A stretch of 64,000 bases of DNA from Azohydromonas caseinilytica (lineage in GTDB: Bacteria; Pseudomonadota; Gammaproteobacteria; Burkholderiales; Burkholderiaceae_C). The stretch covers positions 124,001 through 188,000 of the forward strand of contig NZ_JABBFW010000004.1 in assembly GCF_012927045.1 (NCBI RefSeq), in the 5' to 3' direction. The notes below the pieces were generated by a model. It did no database searches. It was not told where the DNA came from and saw only the letters and a list, made by a program, of their open reading frames with translations. Shown in pieces: positions 35,785-45,107 of this stretch; the stretch's first letter is position 1; every line of letters begins with the position of its first letter. A program made the position numbers and the translations under genes.

Positions 35785-36324
35785 ATGGCCCGCAACAAGA
35801 GCATCCTTTCCGAAGCGCGTCAGATCGAGCGTGCCGTCACGCTGATCAACCTGGGCGCGCGGCTGCAGGTGCTGGAGAGCGAGACCGACCTGAGCTACGA
35901 GCGGCTGCTGCGCCTATATAAGGAAGTGTCGGGCAAGAGCCCGAGCAAGGGCCAGCTGCCGTTCTCCACCGACTGGTTCATGACCTGGCAGCCCAACATC
36001 CACGCCAGCCTGTTCCTCAACATCCACGAGTACCTGAACAAGAGCGCGGCGCTGGAGGACATCGACATCATCATCAAGGCCTACCAGCTGTACCTGGAGC
36101 ACACCAGTGCCCAGGGCCTGGAGCCGCTGCTGTCGGTCACGCGCGCATGGCGCCTGGTGAAGTTCGTGGACAACGGCATGCTGGCCATGACCAAGTGCAG
36201 CCGCTGCGGCGGCCACTTCGTGACGCATCCGCACGAGATCGCCAAGCACTACGTCTGCGGCCTGTGCAACCCGCCCGCGCGCGCGGGCAAGGGCAAGGCC
36301 GCGGGCAGCCTCTCCATGCACTGA
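35785..36324 (+). CDS. flhC: Flagellar transcriptional activator FlhC
   Basis: A 179-residue protein starting MARNKSILSEARQIERAVTL. FlhC contacts DNA in the FlhD4C2 activator and binds zinc through four cysteines, seen here as CSRCGG and CGLC near residues 138-160. The typical length is about 190. The stop is followed by three copies of a GCAGCGGGG-like unit (about 36326-36350), a local slippage-prone stretch. Confidence 0.96.
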   Translation: MARNKSILSEARQIERAVTLINLGARLQVLESETDLSYERLLRLYKEVSGKSPSKGQLPFSTDWFMTWQPNIHASLFLNIHEYLNKSAALEDIDIIIKAYQLYLEHTSAQGLEPLLSVTRAWRLVKFVDNGMLAMTKCSRCGGHFVTHPHEIAKHYVCGLCNPPARAGKGKAAGSLSMH

Positions 36325-36440
36325 GCAGCGGGGCAGCGGGGCAGCGGCGGCGTCGTTGCGCGCCCCCGTTGTCCTTCACGCCGCGCGGCCCGGTGCGCCC
36401 GGCGCGCGGTGCTCGTCTTCAGCCGCCGTACCGCCATGTC

Positions 36441-36930
36441 GTGAAGCTCGTTCCCCTGCCGGCGCGCTATCTGCTCATTCATAGCGAACTGCCTTTCAAC
36501 GTGTTCGATGCCGGCGCCCGGCTGCTGCTGGCCGCGGGGCAGTCCATCGACGGGCCGGTGCGCGAGCACCTGTTGCGCCGCGAGCTGTTCGTGGAGGCCG
36601 CGCGGTGGGCCGCCTGGGGCGCGTGGCTGGAGCCCGACGCCGGCCAGGCCAAGCCCCCACCGGCCGGCGGCGCACAGTGCCCGAGCCTCGGCCAGGCGTG
36701 GGCCGAGCTGGCCGTGGCGCTGGAGTCGGCGCTGCGCGAGCCCGGTGCCGACGGCGCCTGGGTGCAGGAGGCGCGCGCCGGCGCCGTGCGTGGCTTCCTT
36801 CATCGATGCGCAGGGCATGCTGGCGGCCCGACCATGGCTGCGCGACACCACGCGGCCGATGTTCGCGGTGAGCGCGGCGCGCCTGCCCGAACGTCCCGAT
36901 CCTGAGCAGTTGTTGGCGCTGTTGCGCTGA
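36441..36930 (+). pseudogene. Frameshifted ORF between flhC and motA, function uncertain
   Basis: From the GTG at 36441 the frame reads KLVPLPARYLLIHSELPFNV then DAGARLLLAAGQSIDGPV and LLRRELFVE, which resembles the N-terminal module seen ahead of HD-GYP phosphodiesterase domains. After about 36790 this frame turns low-complexity and stops at 36905. A second frame from about there reads protein-like (SFIDAQGMLAARPWLRDTT, then PDPEQLLALLR) to a stop at 36930. A one-base indel near 36780-36800 would explain both. No HD domain is present, so if it is a c-di-GMP protein it is also truncated. A sequencing error is possible. Confidence 0.45.
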
Positions 36931-36957
36931 GCGAGCCGGCTTCATGCGCGCGCGCGC

Positions 36958-36984
36958 TCAAGTCGCGCCGCCATGGGCCGATAC
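36958..36984 (+). promoter_or_regulatory. Candidate sigma-28 promoter for motA-motB-cheY-cheZ
   Basis: TCAA at 36958-36961, a 15-base spacer and GCCGATAC at 36977-36984. The motA ATG is 30 bases after the -10 box. Motor and chemotaxis genes are standard FliA targets. Confidence 0.8.
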
Positions 36985-37013
36985 TAGGCCGAATTGCAAC
37001 CAAAGCCTTCTAC

Positions 37014-37874
37014 ATGTTCGTCCTCATCGGCTGGACCATCGCGCTGGGCTGTATCTTCGGCGTGTTCGTCGCACACGGCGGCAACATCGTCATCGTGCTC
37101 AATGCGCTACCGTTCGAGATGGCCACCATCGGCGGCGCGGCGCTGGGCGCGTTCATCGCCAACAACCAACCCAAGGTCCTCAAGGCCTCGGTGCGCAGCA
37201 TCGCGGGTTGCTTCAAGAGCTCCAAGTACAGCAAGACGCGCTACCTGGAGCTCATGGCGCTGCTCTACGACATCCTGCAGAAGGCGCGCAAGGAAGGCCT
37301 CATCGCCATCGAGAACGACGTGGAAGCGCCCGCGGAATCGGCGCTTTTCCAGCGTTACCCGACCGTGGGCAACGACCAGCAGGTGGTGGAGTTCATCACC
37401 GATTACCTGCGCATGATGGTCTCGGGCAACCTCAACGCGCACGAGATCGAGAGCCTCATGGACAGCGAGATCGAGACGCACCATGCCGAGGCCCATGCGC
37501 CCGCGGCGGCCATGTCGCGCGTGGCTGGCGGGCTGCCGGCCTTCGGCATCGTCGCGGCCGTGCTGGGGGTGGTCAACACCATGAGCGCCGTGGGCCAGCC
37601 CCCGGCGATCCTGGGCGCCATGATCGGCTCGGCGCTGGTGGGCACCTTCCTGGGCATCCTGCTGTCCTACACCATCGCCGAGCCGCTGGCCGGGCTGATG
37701 GAGCAGAAGGTTGACGAGGGCACCAAGGAGCTGCAGTGCATCAAGACCACGCTGCTGGCCTCCATGCAGGGCTATGCGCCGCAGGTGGCCGTGGAGTTCG
37801 GCCGCAAGGTGCTGTACTCCACCGAGCGGCCCACCTTCACCGAGCTTGAGAACCACGTCAAGGGCAGGAAGTAA
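37014..37874 (+). CDS. motA: Flagellar motor stator protein MotA
   Basis: A 286-residue inner-membrane protein, the normal size. It has four membrane helices: residues 3-20, 29-50, and about 175-195 and 205-225 (GGLPAFGIVAAVLGVVNTM, ILGAMIGSALVGTFLGILLSY). The cytoplasmic loop between helices 2 and 3 carries the charged residues that meet FliG (RYLELMALLYDILQKARKEG). MotA and MotB form the proton-driven stator. Confidence 0.97.
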   Translation: MFVLIGWTIALGCIFGVFVAHGGNIVIVLNALPFEMATIGGAALGAFIANNQPKVLKASVRSIAGCFKSSKYSKTRYLELMALLYDILQKARKEGLIAIENDVEAPAESALFQRYPTVGNDQQVVEFITDYLRMMVSGNLNAHEIESLMDSEIETHHAEAHAPAAAMSRVAGGLPAFGIVAAVLGVVNTMSAVGQPPAILGAMIGSALVGTFLGILLSYTIAEPLAGLMEQKVDEGTKELQCIKTTLLASMQGYAPQVAVEFGRKVLYSTERPTFTELENHVKGRK

Positions 37875-37906
37875 GCGGCGCGCGAGCTCCGGCGGAACCA
37901 CAGGCC

Positions 37907-38890
37907 ATGGCAGGCAACAACAAGCAGCGGCTGCAGCCCATCATCATCAAGCGCGTGCGCAAGGGCGCCCAGGCCCACAACGCCGGGACCTGGAAGATCG
38001 CGTACGCCGACTTCGTCACGGCGATGATGGCCTTCTTCCTGCTGATGTGGCTCATGGGCTCGCTCAGCGAGGGCGAGCGCAAGGGCATCGCCGACTACTT
38101 CTCCTCGCCCATGAAGATGAGCTTCACGCAGGGCATGGGCGCCAGCGCGGGCGACAGCTCCAGCATCATCAAGGGCGGCGGGCAGGATCTCACGCGCAGC
38201 GTGGGCGAGATCAAGCGCGGCGACGTGCAGGGCTCGCGCGACCAGCGCCCGATGCAGCTGCTCAAGAACGAGCAGGCGCGTGCGGAAATGCGCCGTTTGG
38301 AAAATCTCAAGACGAAGGTGCAGGCCAAGCTGGCCGATAATCCGCGGCTGAAGTCGCTGTCGTCTCAGCTGCGCATCGACATGGTGCAGGACGGGCTGCG
38401 CATCCAGATCGTTGACGAACTCAACCGCCCCATGTTCGCCAGCGGTTCCGCGGTGGTGCAGCCCTACATGCGCGAGCTGCTGCGCGAGATCGCGCAGTCG
38501 CTGGCCGAGATGCCCAACCGGCTCACCCTGGAGGGGCACACCGACGCGCACGCCTACTCCGGTGGCGAGCGCGGCTACAGCAACTGGGAGCTCTCCAGCG
38601 ACCGGGCCAACGCCAGCCGGCGCGAGCTCGTCGCCGCTGGATTGCCCGAGGACCGCGTGGTGCGCGTGCTGGGTCTGGCTTCGAGCATGCTGTTCGATCC
38701 CAACGATGCGCTCAACCCGCAGAACCGGCGCATCAGCATCATTGTCATGAACCGAGAGGCCGAAGAGCGTTTCTTCCGCAGCGCAACCGATCCGGCGCCA
38801 AGCCCGGATGCGGCGGCGGATTCAAGCGCTCCAGGCGTTGCGCCGATAAGCCCGGCGGCCCCCTCCAATCGCCCCCCAACCACACCATGA
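37907..38890 (+). CDS. motB: Flagellar motor stator protein MotB
   Basis: A 327-residue protein with a basic N-terminus ([16 protein letters not shown]), one membrane helix ([19 protein letters not shown]) containing the proton-carrying Asp in [14 protein letters not shown], a plug region ([10 protein letters not shown]), and a C-terminal OmpA-like peptidoglycan-binding domain ([31 protein letters not shown]). It anchors the stator to the wall. The gene ends with an ATGA overlap with cheY. Confidence 0.97.
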   Translation: MAGNNKQRLQPIIIKRVRKGAQAHNAGTWKIAYADFVTAMMAFFLLMWLMGSLSEGERKGIADYFSSPMKMSFTQGMGASAGDSSSIIKGGGQDLTRSVGEIKRGDVQGSRDQRPMQLLKNEQARAEMRRLENLKTKVQAKLADNPRLKSLSSQLRIDMVQDGLRIQIVDELNRPMFASGSAVVQPYMRELLREIAQSLAEMPNRLTLEGHTDAHAYSGGERGYSNWELSSDRANASRRELVAAGLPEDRVVRVLGLASSMLFDPNDALNPQNRRISIIVMNREAEERFFRSATDPAPSPDAAADSSAPGVAPISPAAPSNRPPTTP

Positions 38891-39288
38891 GCACCCCATC
38901 CGATCTGAAGTTCCTGATCGTCGACGACTTCTCCACCATGCGCCGCATCGTGCGGGGGCTGCTCAAGGAAATGGGTTGCCACAACGCCGACGAGGCCGAG
39001 GACGGCGCCATCGCGCTGAGCATGCTCAAGAACCAGAAGTTCGACTTCGTGGTCAGCGACATCAACATGCCCAACATGAACGGCTTCGAGCTGCTGGCGG
39101 CCATCAAGGCCGAGCCCTCGCTCAAGCACCTGCCGGTGCTCATGGTCACGGCCGAAGCGCGCAAGGAGGACATCGTGCGCGCGGCGCAAAGCGGGGCGGC
39201 GGGCTACATCGTGAAGCCCTTCACCAAGGCCACGCTCGAAGAAAAAGTCCAGAAGATCCTTCAGAAGCTGAACACCGCGTCGGTTTGA
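38887..39288 (+). CDS. cheY: Chemotaxis response regulator CheY
   Basis: A 133-residue single receiver domain. The acidic pair is in [12 protein letters not shown], the phosphoacceptor Asp is in [15 protein letters not shown], the Thr is in [13 protein letters not shown], and the Lys is in [11 protein letters not shown]. CheY-P binds FliM to reverse rotation. Its ATG overlaps the motB stop. The kinase CheA and coupling protein CheW are not in this window. Confidence 0.97.
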   Translation: MSTPSDLKFLIVDDFSTMRRIVRGLLKEMGCHNADEAEDGAIALSMLKNQKFDFVVSDINMPNMNGFELLAAIKAEPSLKHLPVLMVTAEARKEDIVRAAQSGAAGYIVKPFTKATLEEKVQKILQKLNTASV

Positions 39289-39305
39289 AGTAAGGGAGAA
39301 GCATC

Positions 39306-39956
39306 ATGACCCTACCCGACATGCCCCAGCCCAGCGCCCCGCTGATCGTCTCGCCGGAGGTGTTCCAGCAGCTCGGCGCCATCACGCGCATGCTGCACGA
39401 CACCATGCAGCAGCTCGACGTGATGCCGCGGCTGCAGACCGCCACCGACGGCCTGCCCGACGCGCGCAGCCGGCTGCAGTACATCGCCGTCAAGACCGCC
39501 GAGGCCGCCAACAAGGTGCTGAACTCGGTGGACCAGGCCAAGGCCGAGCAGCAGCGCATCAGCCAGGCCACCGCCGAGATGGCCGCCGCCATGGTGGCCA
39601 ACCCCGTCAAGGCCGTGGCCTCCGGCGCGGTGATGAACTTCATGCACGACGTGGAGGAGGCCACCGGGCGCATCGACGGCCACCTCACCGACATCATGAT
39701 GGCGCAGGATTTCCACGACCTCACCGGCCAGGTGGTGGCCAAGGTGGTGAACCTGGCCAACGAGCTCGAGGACTCGCTGCTCAAGCTGCTGGTGCAGGTC
39801 ATCCCGCCGGAGCAGCGCGAGAAGCTGCACGCGCCGTCCACGCTGGCCGCCGTGGCCCAGGAGCTCGACGGCCCGGTGGTCGATCCGAATGGGCGCACCG
39901 ACGTCGTCAGCGACCAGAGCGAGGTGGACGACCTGCTGGCCAGCCTGGGCTTCTGA
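39306..39956 (+). CDS. cheZ: CheY phosphatase CheZ
   Basis: A 216-residue helical protein. The catalytic region IDGHLTDIMMAQDFHDLTGQVVAKVV holds the Asp and Gln (DFHDLTGQ) that drive CheY dephosphorylation, and the C-terminus VDDLLASLGF is the CheY-binding tail. AGGGAGAAG is a strong ribosome site nine bases before the ATG. It is the last gene of the mot-che unit. Confidence 0.96.
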   Translation: MTLPDMPQPSAPLIVSPEVFQQLGAITRMLHDTMQQLDVMPRLQTATDGLPDARSRLQYIAVKTAEAANKVLNSVDQAKAEQQRISQATAEMAAAMVANPVKAVASGAVMNFMHDVEEATGRIDGHLTDIMMAQDFHDLTGQVVAKVVNLANELEDSLLKLLVQVIPPEQREKLHAPSTLAAVAQELDGPVVDPNGRTDVVSDQSEVDDLLASLGF

Positions 39957-40002
39957 CGCCCGCCCCGTTCGGCAGCGGGCTGCGCGCAGCCCCGCGCCCA
40001 TG

Positions 40003-40041
40003 ACGCCGTCACGCCGTGCCTTGCCGCCGGCCTGACGGCGT
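40003..40041 (+). terminator. Possible terminator after cheZ
   Basis: ACGCCGTCA at 40003-40011 and TGACGGCGT at 40033-40041 can pair, followed by TTGGCTTTC. The loop is 21 bases and the T run is broken, so this is a weak candidate. A perfect 16-base palindrome, GGGCTGCGCGCAGCCC, lies just upstream at 39977-39992. Confidence 0.4.
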
Positions 40042-40176
40042 TTGGCTTTCCCCGGGCCGGTGCCTGCCTGCCGATGCCGGCGGCACGAAGTAGCCTTCCT
40101 CTTTCCCGCTTATCCGCAGGTCGCGCGTGCCCATCCGGGCGCACCATGACGGCCTGTTCCACGAGGTCCGACCGCC

Positions 40177-41322
40177 ATGGCCAACGAGGGCGGCCAGGAC
40201 CGCCAGTTACCCGCTTCCGAACGCAAGATCCGCAAGGCCCGCGAGCAGGGCCAGGTGGCGCGCTCGCGCGACCTGGGCCACTTCGCGGTGCTGGCCGCGG
40301 GCGGCGCGGCGCTGGTGGCGCTGGCGCAGCCGCTGGCGGGCTGGCTGCGCGGGCTGCTGGCGCAGGCGCTGCGCTTCGATGCGCGGGCGCTGGCCAGCCC
40401 GGACGTGATGCTGGAGCGGCTGGTCGGCCTGGGGCTGCAGATGCTGGTGCTGCTGCTGGGCCTCGGACTGCTGGTCACGCTGGTGGCGGTGGCCGCGGCC
40501 ATGGGCGGCGGAGGCTGGAACTTCACCCTGCAGGCGCTGCAGCCCGACTTCACGCGGCTCAACCCGATCACGGGCGTGGGGCGGCTGTTCTCCAAGGAGC
40601 AGCTGACCCAGACGCTCAAGGCCTGCCTGCTGGCGCTGCTGCTGGGCCTGATCGGCGCCTTTTATGTGCGCGCGCACCTGCCGGACTTCATGTCGCTGCT
40701 GGCGCTGGCCTTGCCCGCGGCGCTGGCCGAGGCCGGCGCGCAGCTCTATGGCGGGCTGGCGCTGCTGGTGGGGGCGCTGGCGCTGTTCGCGCTGGTGGAC
40801 GTGCCGCTGCAGCGCTTCATGCTGCTCAAGCGGCTGCGCATGAGCCACCAGGAGTTCAAGGAAGAGCACAAGCAGGCCGAGGGCAACCCGGAGATCAAGG
40901 GCCGCATCCGCCAGCGCATGCGCGAGATGTCGCGCCGGCGCATGATGGCCGCGGTGCCCGAGGCCGACCTGGTGGTGACCAACCCGACGCACTATGCCGT
41001 GGCGCTGAAGTACGACGAGACGAGCATGGGCGCGCCGCGCGTGGTGGCCAAGGGCACGGACCTGGTGGCGCAGCGCATCCGCGACATCGCGCGCGAGCAC
41101 CAGGTGCCGGTGCTGGAGGCGCCGCCGCTGGCGCGCGCGCTGCACGCCCATGCCGAGCTCGAGCGCGAGATCCCCGCCGCGCTCTTCGCCGCGGTGGCGC
41201 AGGTGCTGGCCTACGTGTACCAGCTGCGCGCGGCCCTGGCCGGCCAGGGGGCCATGCCCGCGGCGGTGCCCGAGGTGTCCGTGCCCGCGGAGCTGGACCC
41301 GCTGGCCAAGGCCGCGCGCTGA
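40177..41322 (+). CDS. flhB: Flagellar type III export protein FlhB
   Basis: A 381-residue protein with four membrane helices (about residues 30-50, 85-115, 145-165, 180-215) and a cytoplasmic domain with the self-cleaving NPTH motif at residue 269 (VVTNPTHYAVAL). Cleavage switches export from hook to filament substrates. The C-terminal tail after about 355 is Ala/Pro/Val-rich and variable. It heads the flhB-flhA-flhF-flhG-fliA run. GAGG lies upstream of the ATG. Confidence 0.97.
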   Translation: MANEGGQDRQLPASERKIRKAREQGQVARSRDLGHFAVLAAGGAALVALAQPLAGWLRGLLAQALRFDARALASPDVMLERLVGLGLQMLVLLLGLGLLVTLVAVAAAMGGGGWNFTLQALQPDFTRLNPITGVGRLFSKEQLTQTLKACLLALLLGLIGAFYVRAHLPDFMSLLALALPAALAEAGAQLYGGLALLVGALALFALVDVPLQRFMLLKRLRMSHQEFKEEHKQAEGNPEIKGRIRQRMREMSRRRMMAAVPEADLVVTNPTHYAVALKYDETSMGAPRVVAKGTDLVAQRIRDIAREHQVPVLEAPPLARALHAHAELEREIPAALFAAVAQVLAYVYQLRAALAGQGAMPAAVPEVSVPAELDPLAKAAR

Positions 41323-41450
41323 GCGCCGCGGGCCGGGCCGAGTCGCCGTTTGCGCTGGATCAGGACCGGCGCCGGTCGCCGCGAACAGCGCCCTTTTCGG
41401 CCTGCTAATCCGGCTCAAGTTCCGGCGCCGCCCCGGAACAATCCCGCCCT

Positions 41451-43538
41451 ATGAACCTTTATCTCGCTCGGCTGCAAGCGATGCTGGGCGTGAAGCCGGG
41501 CTTCGTGCGCACGCTGGCGGCGCCGCTGTTCATGGTCCTGGTGCTGACCATGATGGTGCTGCCGCTGCCGCCGTTCCTGCTGGACGTGCTGTTCACCTTC
41601 AACATCGCGCTGGCGCTGATGGTGATGCTGGTGGCCTCCAGCATGGTCAAGCCACTGGACTTCGCGTCGTTTCCCGCGGTGCTGCTGGTCACGACGCTGC
41701 TGCGGCTGTCGCTCAACGTGGCCTCCACGCGCGTGGTGCTGCTCAACGGCCACACCGGCGCGGGCGCCGCTGGCCGCGTCATCGAAAGCTTCGGCCATTT
41801 CCTCATCGGCGGCAACTTCGCCGTGGGCCTGATCGTGTTCGCGGTGCTGGTGGTGATCAACTTCATCGTCGTCACCAAGGGCGCCGAGCGCATCGCCGAG
41901 GTCGGCGCGCGCTTCACGCTGGACGCGATGCCCGGCAAGCAGATGGCCATCGACGCCGACCTCAATGCCGGCCTCATCGACGAGAAGGAGGCCAAGCGCC
42001 GCCGCGCCGAGGTGGGCGACGAGGCCGAGTTCTTCGGCTCCATGGACGGTGCCAGCAAGTTCGTGCGCGGCGACGCGATCGCGGGGCTGCTGATCCTGTT
42101 CATCAACATCGTCGGCGGCTTCACCATCGGCATGGTGCAGCACGGCCTGAGCGCGGGGCAGGCGGCCGACTCCTACATCCTGCTGGCCGTGGGCGACGCG
42201 CTGGTGGCGCAGATCCCGGGGCTGCTGATCTCGGTGGCCGCGGCGATGGTGGTGTCGCGCGTGGGCAAGGACGCCGACGTGGGCAGCCAGATCGGCGGCC
42301 AGCTCTTCGGCTCGCCGCGCGCGCTGGGCATGGCCGCGGGCATCGTGGGCGGGCTGGGCCTCATCCCCGGCATGCCGCACCTGGTGTTCTGGCTGCTGGC
42401 CGCGGCGCTGGGCTTCGCGGCCTGGCGCCAGCACCAGCAGGCGCTGCGCCGCGCCCTGCAGCCGCAGGCGGCGGCCGAGGCCGTGCCCGCGGCCGATGCC
42501 GAGGCGTCCTGGGACGACCTCGTGCCCGTGGACACGCTGGGCCTGGAGGTGGGCTACCGGCTCATCACGCTGGTGGACAAGTCGCGCGGCGGCGACCTGC
42601 TCGCGCGCATCAAGGGCGTGCGCAAGAAGTTCGCGCAGGACGTGGGCTTCCTGCCCCCGGCGGTGCACATCCGCGACAACCTGGAGCTGCGCCCGAGCGT
42701 CTACCGCATGACGCTGCGCGGCGCGGTGGTGGGCGAGGGCGAGGCCTTCCCCGGGATGCTCATGGCCATCAACCCCGGCGGCGCCACGCAGCAGCTGCCC
42801 GGCACCACGACCACCGACCCGGCCTTCGGGCTGCCCGCGGTCTGGATCGAGGAGCGCCACCGCGAGCTGGCCCAAATGAGCGGCTTTACCGTGGTTGATT
42901 GCTCGACCGTGGTGGCCACCCACCTCTCACACTTGATGCAGGTCCACGCGGCAAGGCTGCTGGGCCGCGTGGAGACGCAACAGCTGGTCGACCACGTGAC
43001 CAAGCTCGCGCCCAAGCTCATCGAAGACGTGATTCCCAAGACCGTGGCGATCCCGGTGCTGCAGAAGACGCTGCAGCTGCTGCTGGAGGAAGGCGTGCAC
43101 ATCCGCGACATGCGCTCCATCGTGGAGTGCCTGGCGGAGAACACGACGGCCGCCACGGACCCCGCCGAGCTCGCGCGCCGCGTGCGCGTGCACCTGGCCC
43201 CGGCCATCGTGCAGCAGATCTACGGCCCCGTGCGCGAGCTCGACGTGATCGCCATGGACCCCGGCCTGGAGCGGCTGGTGGCGCAGGCGCTGAACTCGCC
43301 CAACGGCCCGGCGCTGGACCCCGGCGTGGCCGAGGCGTTGAGCCGCGGCGCCGCCGAGAACGCGCAGCGCCAGGAGGAGCTGGGCGCGCCGGCGTGCCTG
43401 CTGGTGCCCGACCCGCTGCGCGCCCCCCTGGCGCGGCTGCTGCGCCGCGCCGCGCCGCGCCTGAAGGTGCTGGCGCACAGCGAGATTCCTGAAACCCATT
43501 CCATCCGTATCGCCTCGATCATCGGGGGCACAGCATGA
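41451..43538 (+). CDS. flhA: Flagellar type III export gate protein FlhA
   Basis: A 695-residue protein of normal length. The N-terminal half has eight membrane helices with the conserved loop (DFASFPAVLLVTTLLRLSLNVASTRVVL, then VVTKGAERIAEVGARFTLDAMPGKQMAIDADLNAG). The C-terminal cytoplasmic domain (from about residue 360) docks export chaperones. FlhA is the proton-coupled gate of the flagellar export apparatus. The stop overlaps the flhF start (ATGA, 43535-43538). Confidence 0.97.
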   Translation: MNLYLARLQAMLGVKPGFVRTLAAPLFMVLVLTMMVLPLPPFLLDVLFTFNIALALMVMLVASSMVKPLDFASFPAVLLVTTLLRLSLNVASTRVVLLNGHTGAGAAGRVIESFGHFLIGGNFAVGLIVFAVLVVINFIVVTKGAERIAEVGARFTLDAMPGKQMAIDADLNAGLIDEKEAKRRRAEVGDEAEFFGSMDGASKFVRGDAIAGLLILFINIVGGFTIGMVQHGLSAGQAADSYILLAVGDALVAQIPGLLISVAAAMVVSRVGKDADVGSQIGGQLFGSPRALGMAAGIVGGLGLIPGMPHLVFWLLAAALGFAAWRQHQQALRRALQPQAAAEAVPAADAEASWDDLVPVDTLGLEVGYRLITLVDKSRGGDLLARIKGVRKKFAQDVGFLPPAVHIRDNLELRPSVYRMTLRGAVVGEGEAFPGMLMAINPGGATQQLPGTTTTDPAFGLPAVWIEERHRELAQMSGFTVVDCSTVVATHLSHLMQVHAARLLGRVETQQLVDHVTKLAPKLIEDVIPKTVAIPVLQKTLQLLLEEGVHIRDMRSIVECLAENTTAATDPAELARRVRVHLAPAIVQQIYGPVRELDVIAMDPGLERLVAQALNSPNGPALDPGVAEALSRGAAENAQRQEELGAPACLLVPDPLRAPLARLLRRAAPRLKVLAHSEIPETHSIRIASIIGGTA

Positions 43539-45094
43539 ACGTCAAACGCTTCACCGCGCGCAGTCCGCGCGAGGCCCTGCAACTGGTGCGGCAAGCTTTC
43601 GGCGACGACGCCGTGGTGCTGTCCACGCGGCCCTGCGCCGAAGGCGTGGAGATGCTGGCCATGCCGCACGAGACCGTGCGCCAGCTCGAAACCTTCACCC
43701 CCGGGCTGCCGGCCCGGACCGAGCCCGAGGCCGCCGCGCCCGCGCCCGCGCAGCCGCCGCTGCAGGCCCAGGCGGCGCAGCCCCAGGGCGAGCCGGCCCA
43801 GCCCGACGTGGCCTCGATGAGCACGCTGTCGTTCCAGGACTACGTGCGCGAGCGCATGCTCAAGCGCCGCCAGGCCGAGATGGGACGCCCGGTGGCTGCG
43901 GTCCCGGCGGCCGCGCCGGCGGTGTCGGCCCGGGCCGCGGCCGCCGCCGTGCCCTCGGCCTCGGTCGTGCCGATGGCGGCCCCGGCGCCGGCCTTCGCGG
44001 CCCAGCTGCCGGCCATGCCGGTGCGGATGCTGGCCGCGGCCGCGATGCCGCGCGCGGTGCCGGTGGCCGAGGCGCTGCGGCCGCAGCCGGCCACGCCCGC
44101 GCCGCGGCCCGCGCTGGACTTGGCCGAGCTGCCCGACGTGGCCGACCTGCGCCGCGAGCAGATGGAGGTGCTCAACGAGCTGCGCTCCATGCGCGGCATC
44201 ATCGAGCAGCGCTTCGACGCCATGGCCTTCGCCGACCAGCTCCAGCGCAGCCCGGCGCAGTCGGCCCTGACGCAGCGGCTGCTGGACTGCGGCTTCTCGC
44301 CCGCGCTGATCCGCAAGCTCACCCAGGGCCTGCCGCAGGACGTGGCCGACCCGCTGGCCTGGGCCGCGGGCGTGCTGCAGCGCAACCTGCGCGACCCCGA
44401 GGCCGAGGTGCCGCTGGAGGAGACGGGGGGCGTGTACGCGCTCATCGGCTCCACCGGCGTGGGCAAGACCACCACCACCGCCAAGCTCGCCGCGGCCTGC
44501 GCCACGCGCCATGGCCCGGGGCAGCTGGGGCTGATCACGCTCGATGCCTACCGGGTGGGCGCGCACGAGCAGCTGCGCGCCTACGGCCGCATCCTGGGCG
44601 TGCCGGTGCACACGGCGCATGACCGGGCCTCGCTGGAGGACCTGCTGTCGCTGCTGGGCGGCAAGAAGATGGTGATCATCGACACCGCGGGCATGGCGCA
44701 GCGCGACGAGCGCACGCGCGAGCTGCTGGAGATGCTGGTGCATCCGTCGATCCGCCGGCTGCTGGTGGTCAACGCCGCGGCGCAGGCCGAGACCATCGAC
44801 GACGTGATGTACGCCTGGCGCGCGGCGCAGTGCCACGGCGTGATCCTGTCCAAGCTCGACGAGGCGGTGAAGCTCGCGCCGGCGCTGGACGCGCTCATCC
44901 GCCACCGCATGCGCGTCATGGGCGTGGCCAACGGGCAGCGCGTGCCCGAGGACTGGCATCGCCTGTCGGCGCAGTCGCTGGTGCAGCGCGCGCTGCGTGC
45001 CGGCGGCGCGGGCGTGTTCCGCATGCAGGCCGACGACGTGAACCTGGTGTTCTCGGGCGCGGGCAGCGCGGGGCCGGCGCCGGCGATGGCTTGA
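43535..45094 (+). CDS. flhF: Signal-recognition-type GTPase FlhF
   Basis: A 519-residue protein. It begins with the FlhF-specific B domain (MNVKRFTARSPREALQLVRQAFGDDAVVLSTRP), has an Ala/Pro-rich linker (about residues 60-200), then an N domain and the SRP-type G domain with GSTGVGKTTTTAKLAA, TLDAYRVGAHEQLRAYG, and IDTAGMAQRDERT. FlhF sets the site and number of polar flagella. The long linker is typical of Burkholderiales versions. It sits between flhA and the flhG-like gene as usual. Confidence 0.96.
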   Translation: MNVKRFTARSPREALQLVRQAFGDDAVVLSTRPCAEGVEMLAMPHETVRQLETFTPGLPARTEPEAAAPAPAQPPLQAQAAQPQGEPAQPDVASMSTLSFQDYVRERMLKRRQAEMGRPVAAVPAAAPAVSARAAAAAVPSASVVPMAAPAPAFAAQLPAMPVRMLAAAAMPRAVPVAEALRPQPATPAPRPALDLAELPDVADLRREQMEVLNELRSMRGIIEQRFDAMAFADQLQRSPAQSALTQRLLDCGFSPALIRKLTQGLPQDVADPLAWAAGVLQRNLRDPEAEVPLEETGGVYALIGSTGVGKTTTTAKLAAACATRHGPGQLGLITLDAYRVGAHEQLRAYGRILGVPVHTAHDRASLEDLLSLLGGKKMVIIDTAGMAQRDERTRELLEMLVHPSIRRLLVVNAAAQAETIDDVMYAWRAAQCHGVILSKLDEAVKLAPALDALIRHRMRVMGVANGQRVPEDWHRLSAQSLVQRALRAGGAGVFRMQADDVNLVFSGAGSAGPAPAMA

Positions 45095-45107
45095 AGGAGC
45101 CCGCGGG

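Noticed and set aside
41413-41445. TCAAGTTC followed by CGGAACAA upstream of flhA as a sigma-28 promoter
   Set aside because: The -35-like part fits, but the -10 box does not match GCCGATAA at the right spacing, and flhA is normally an FlhDC-dependent gene.
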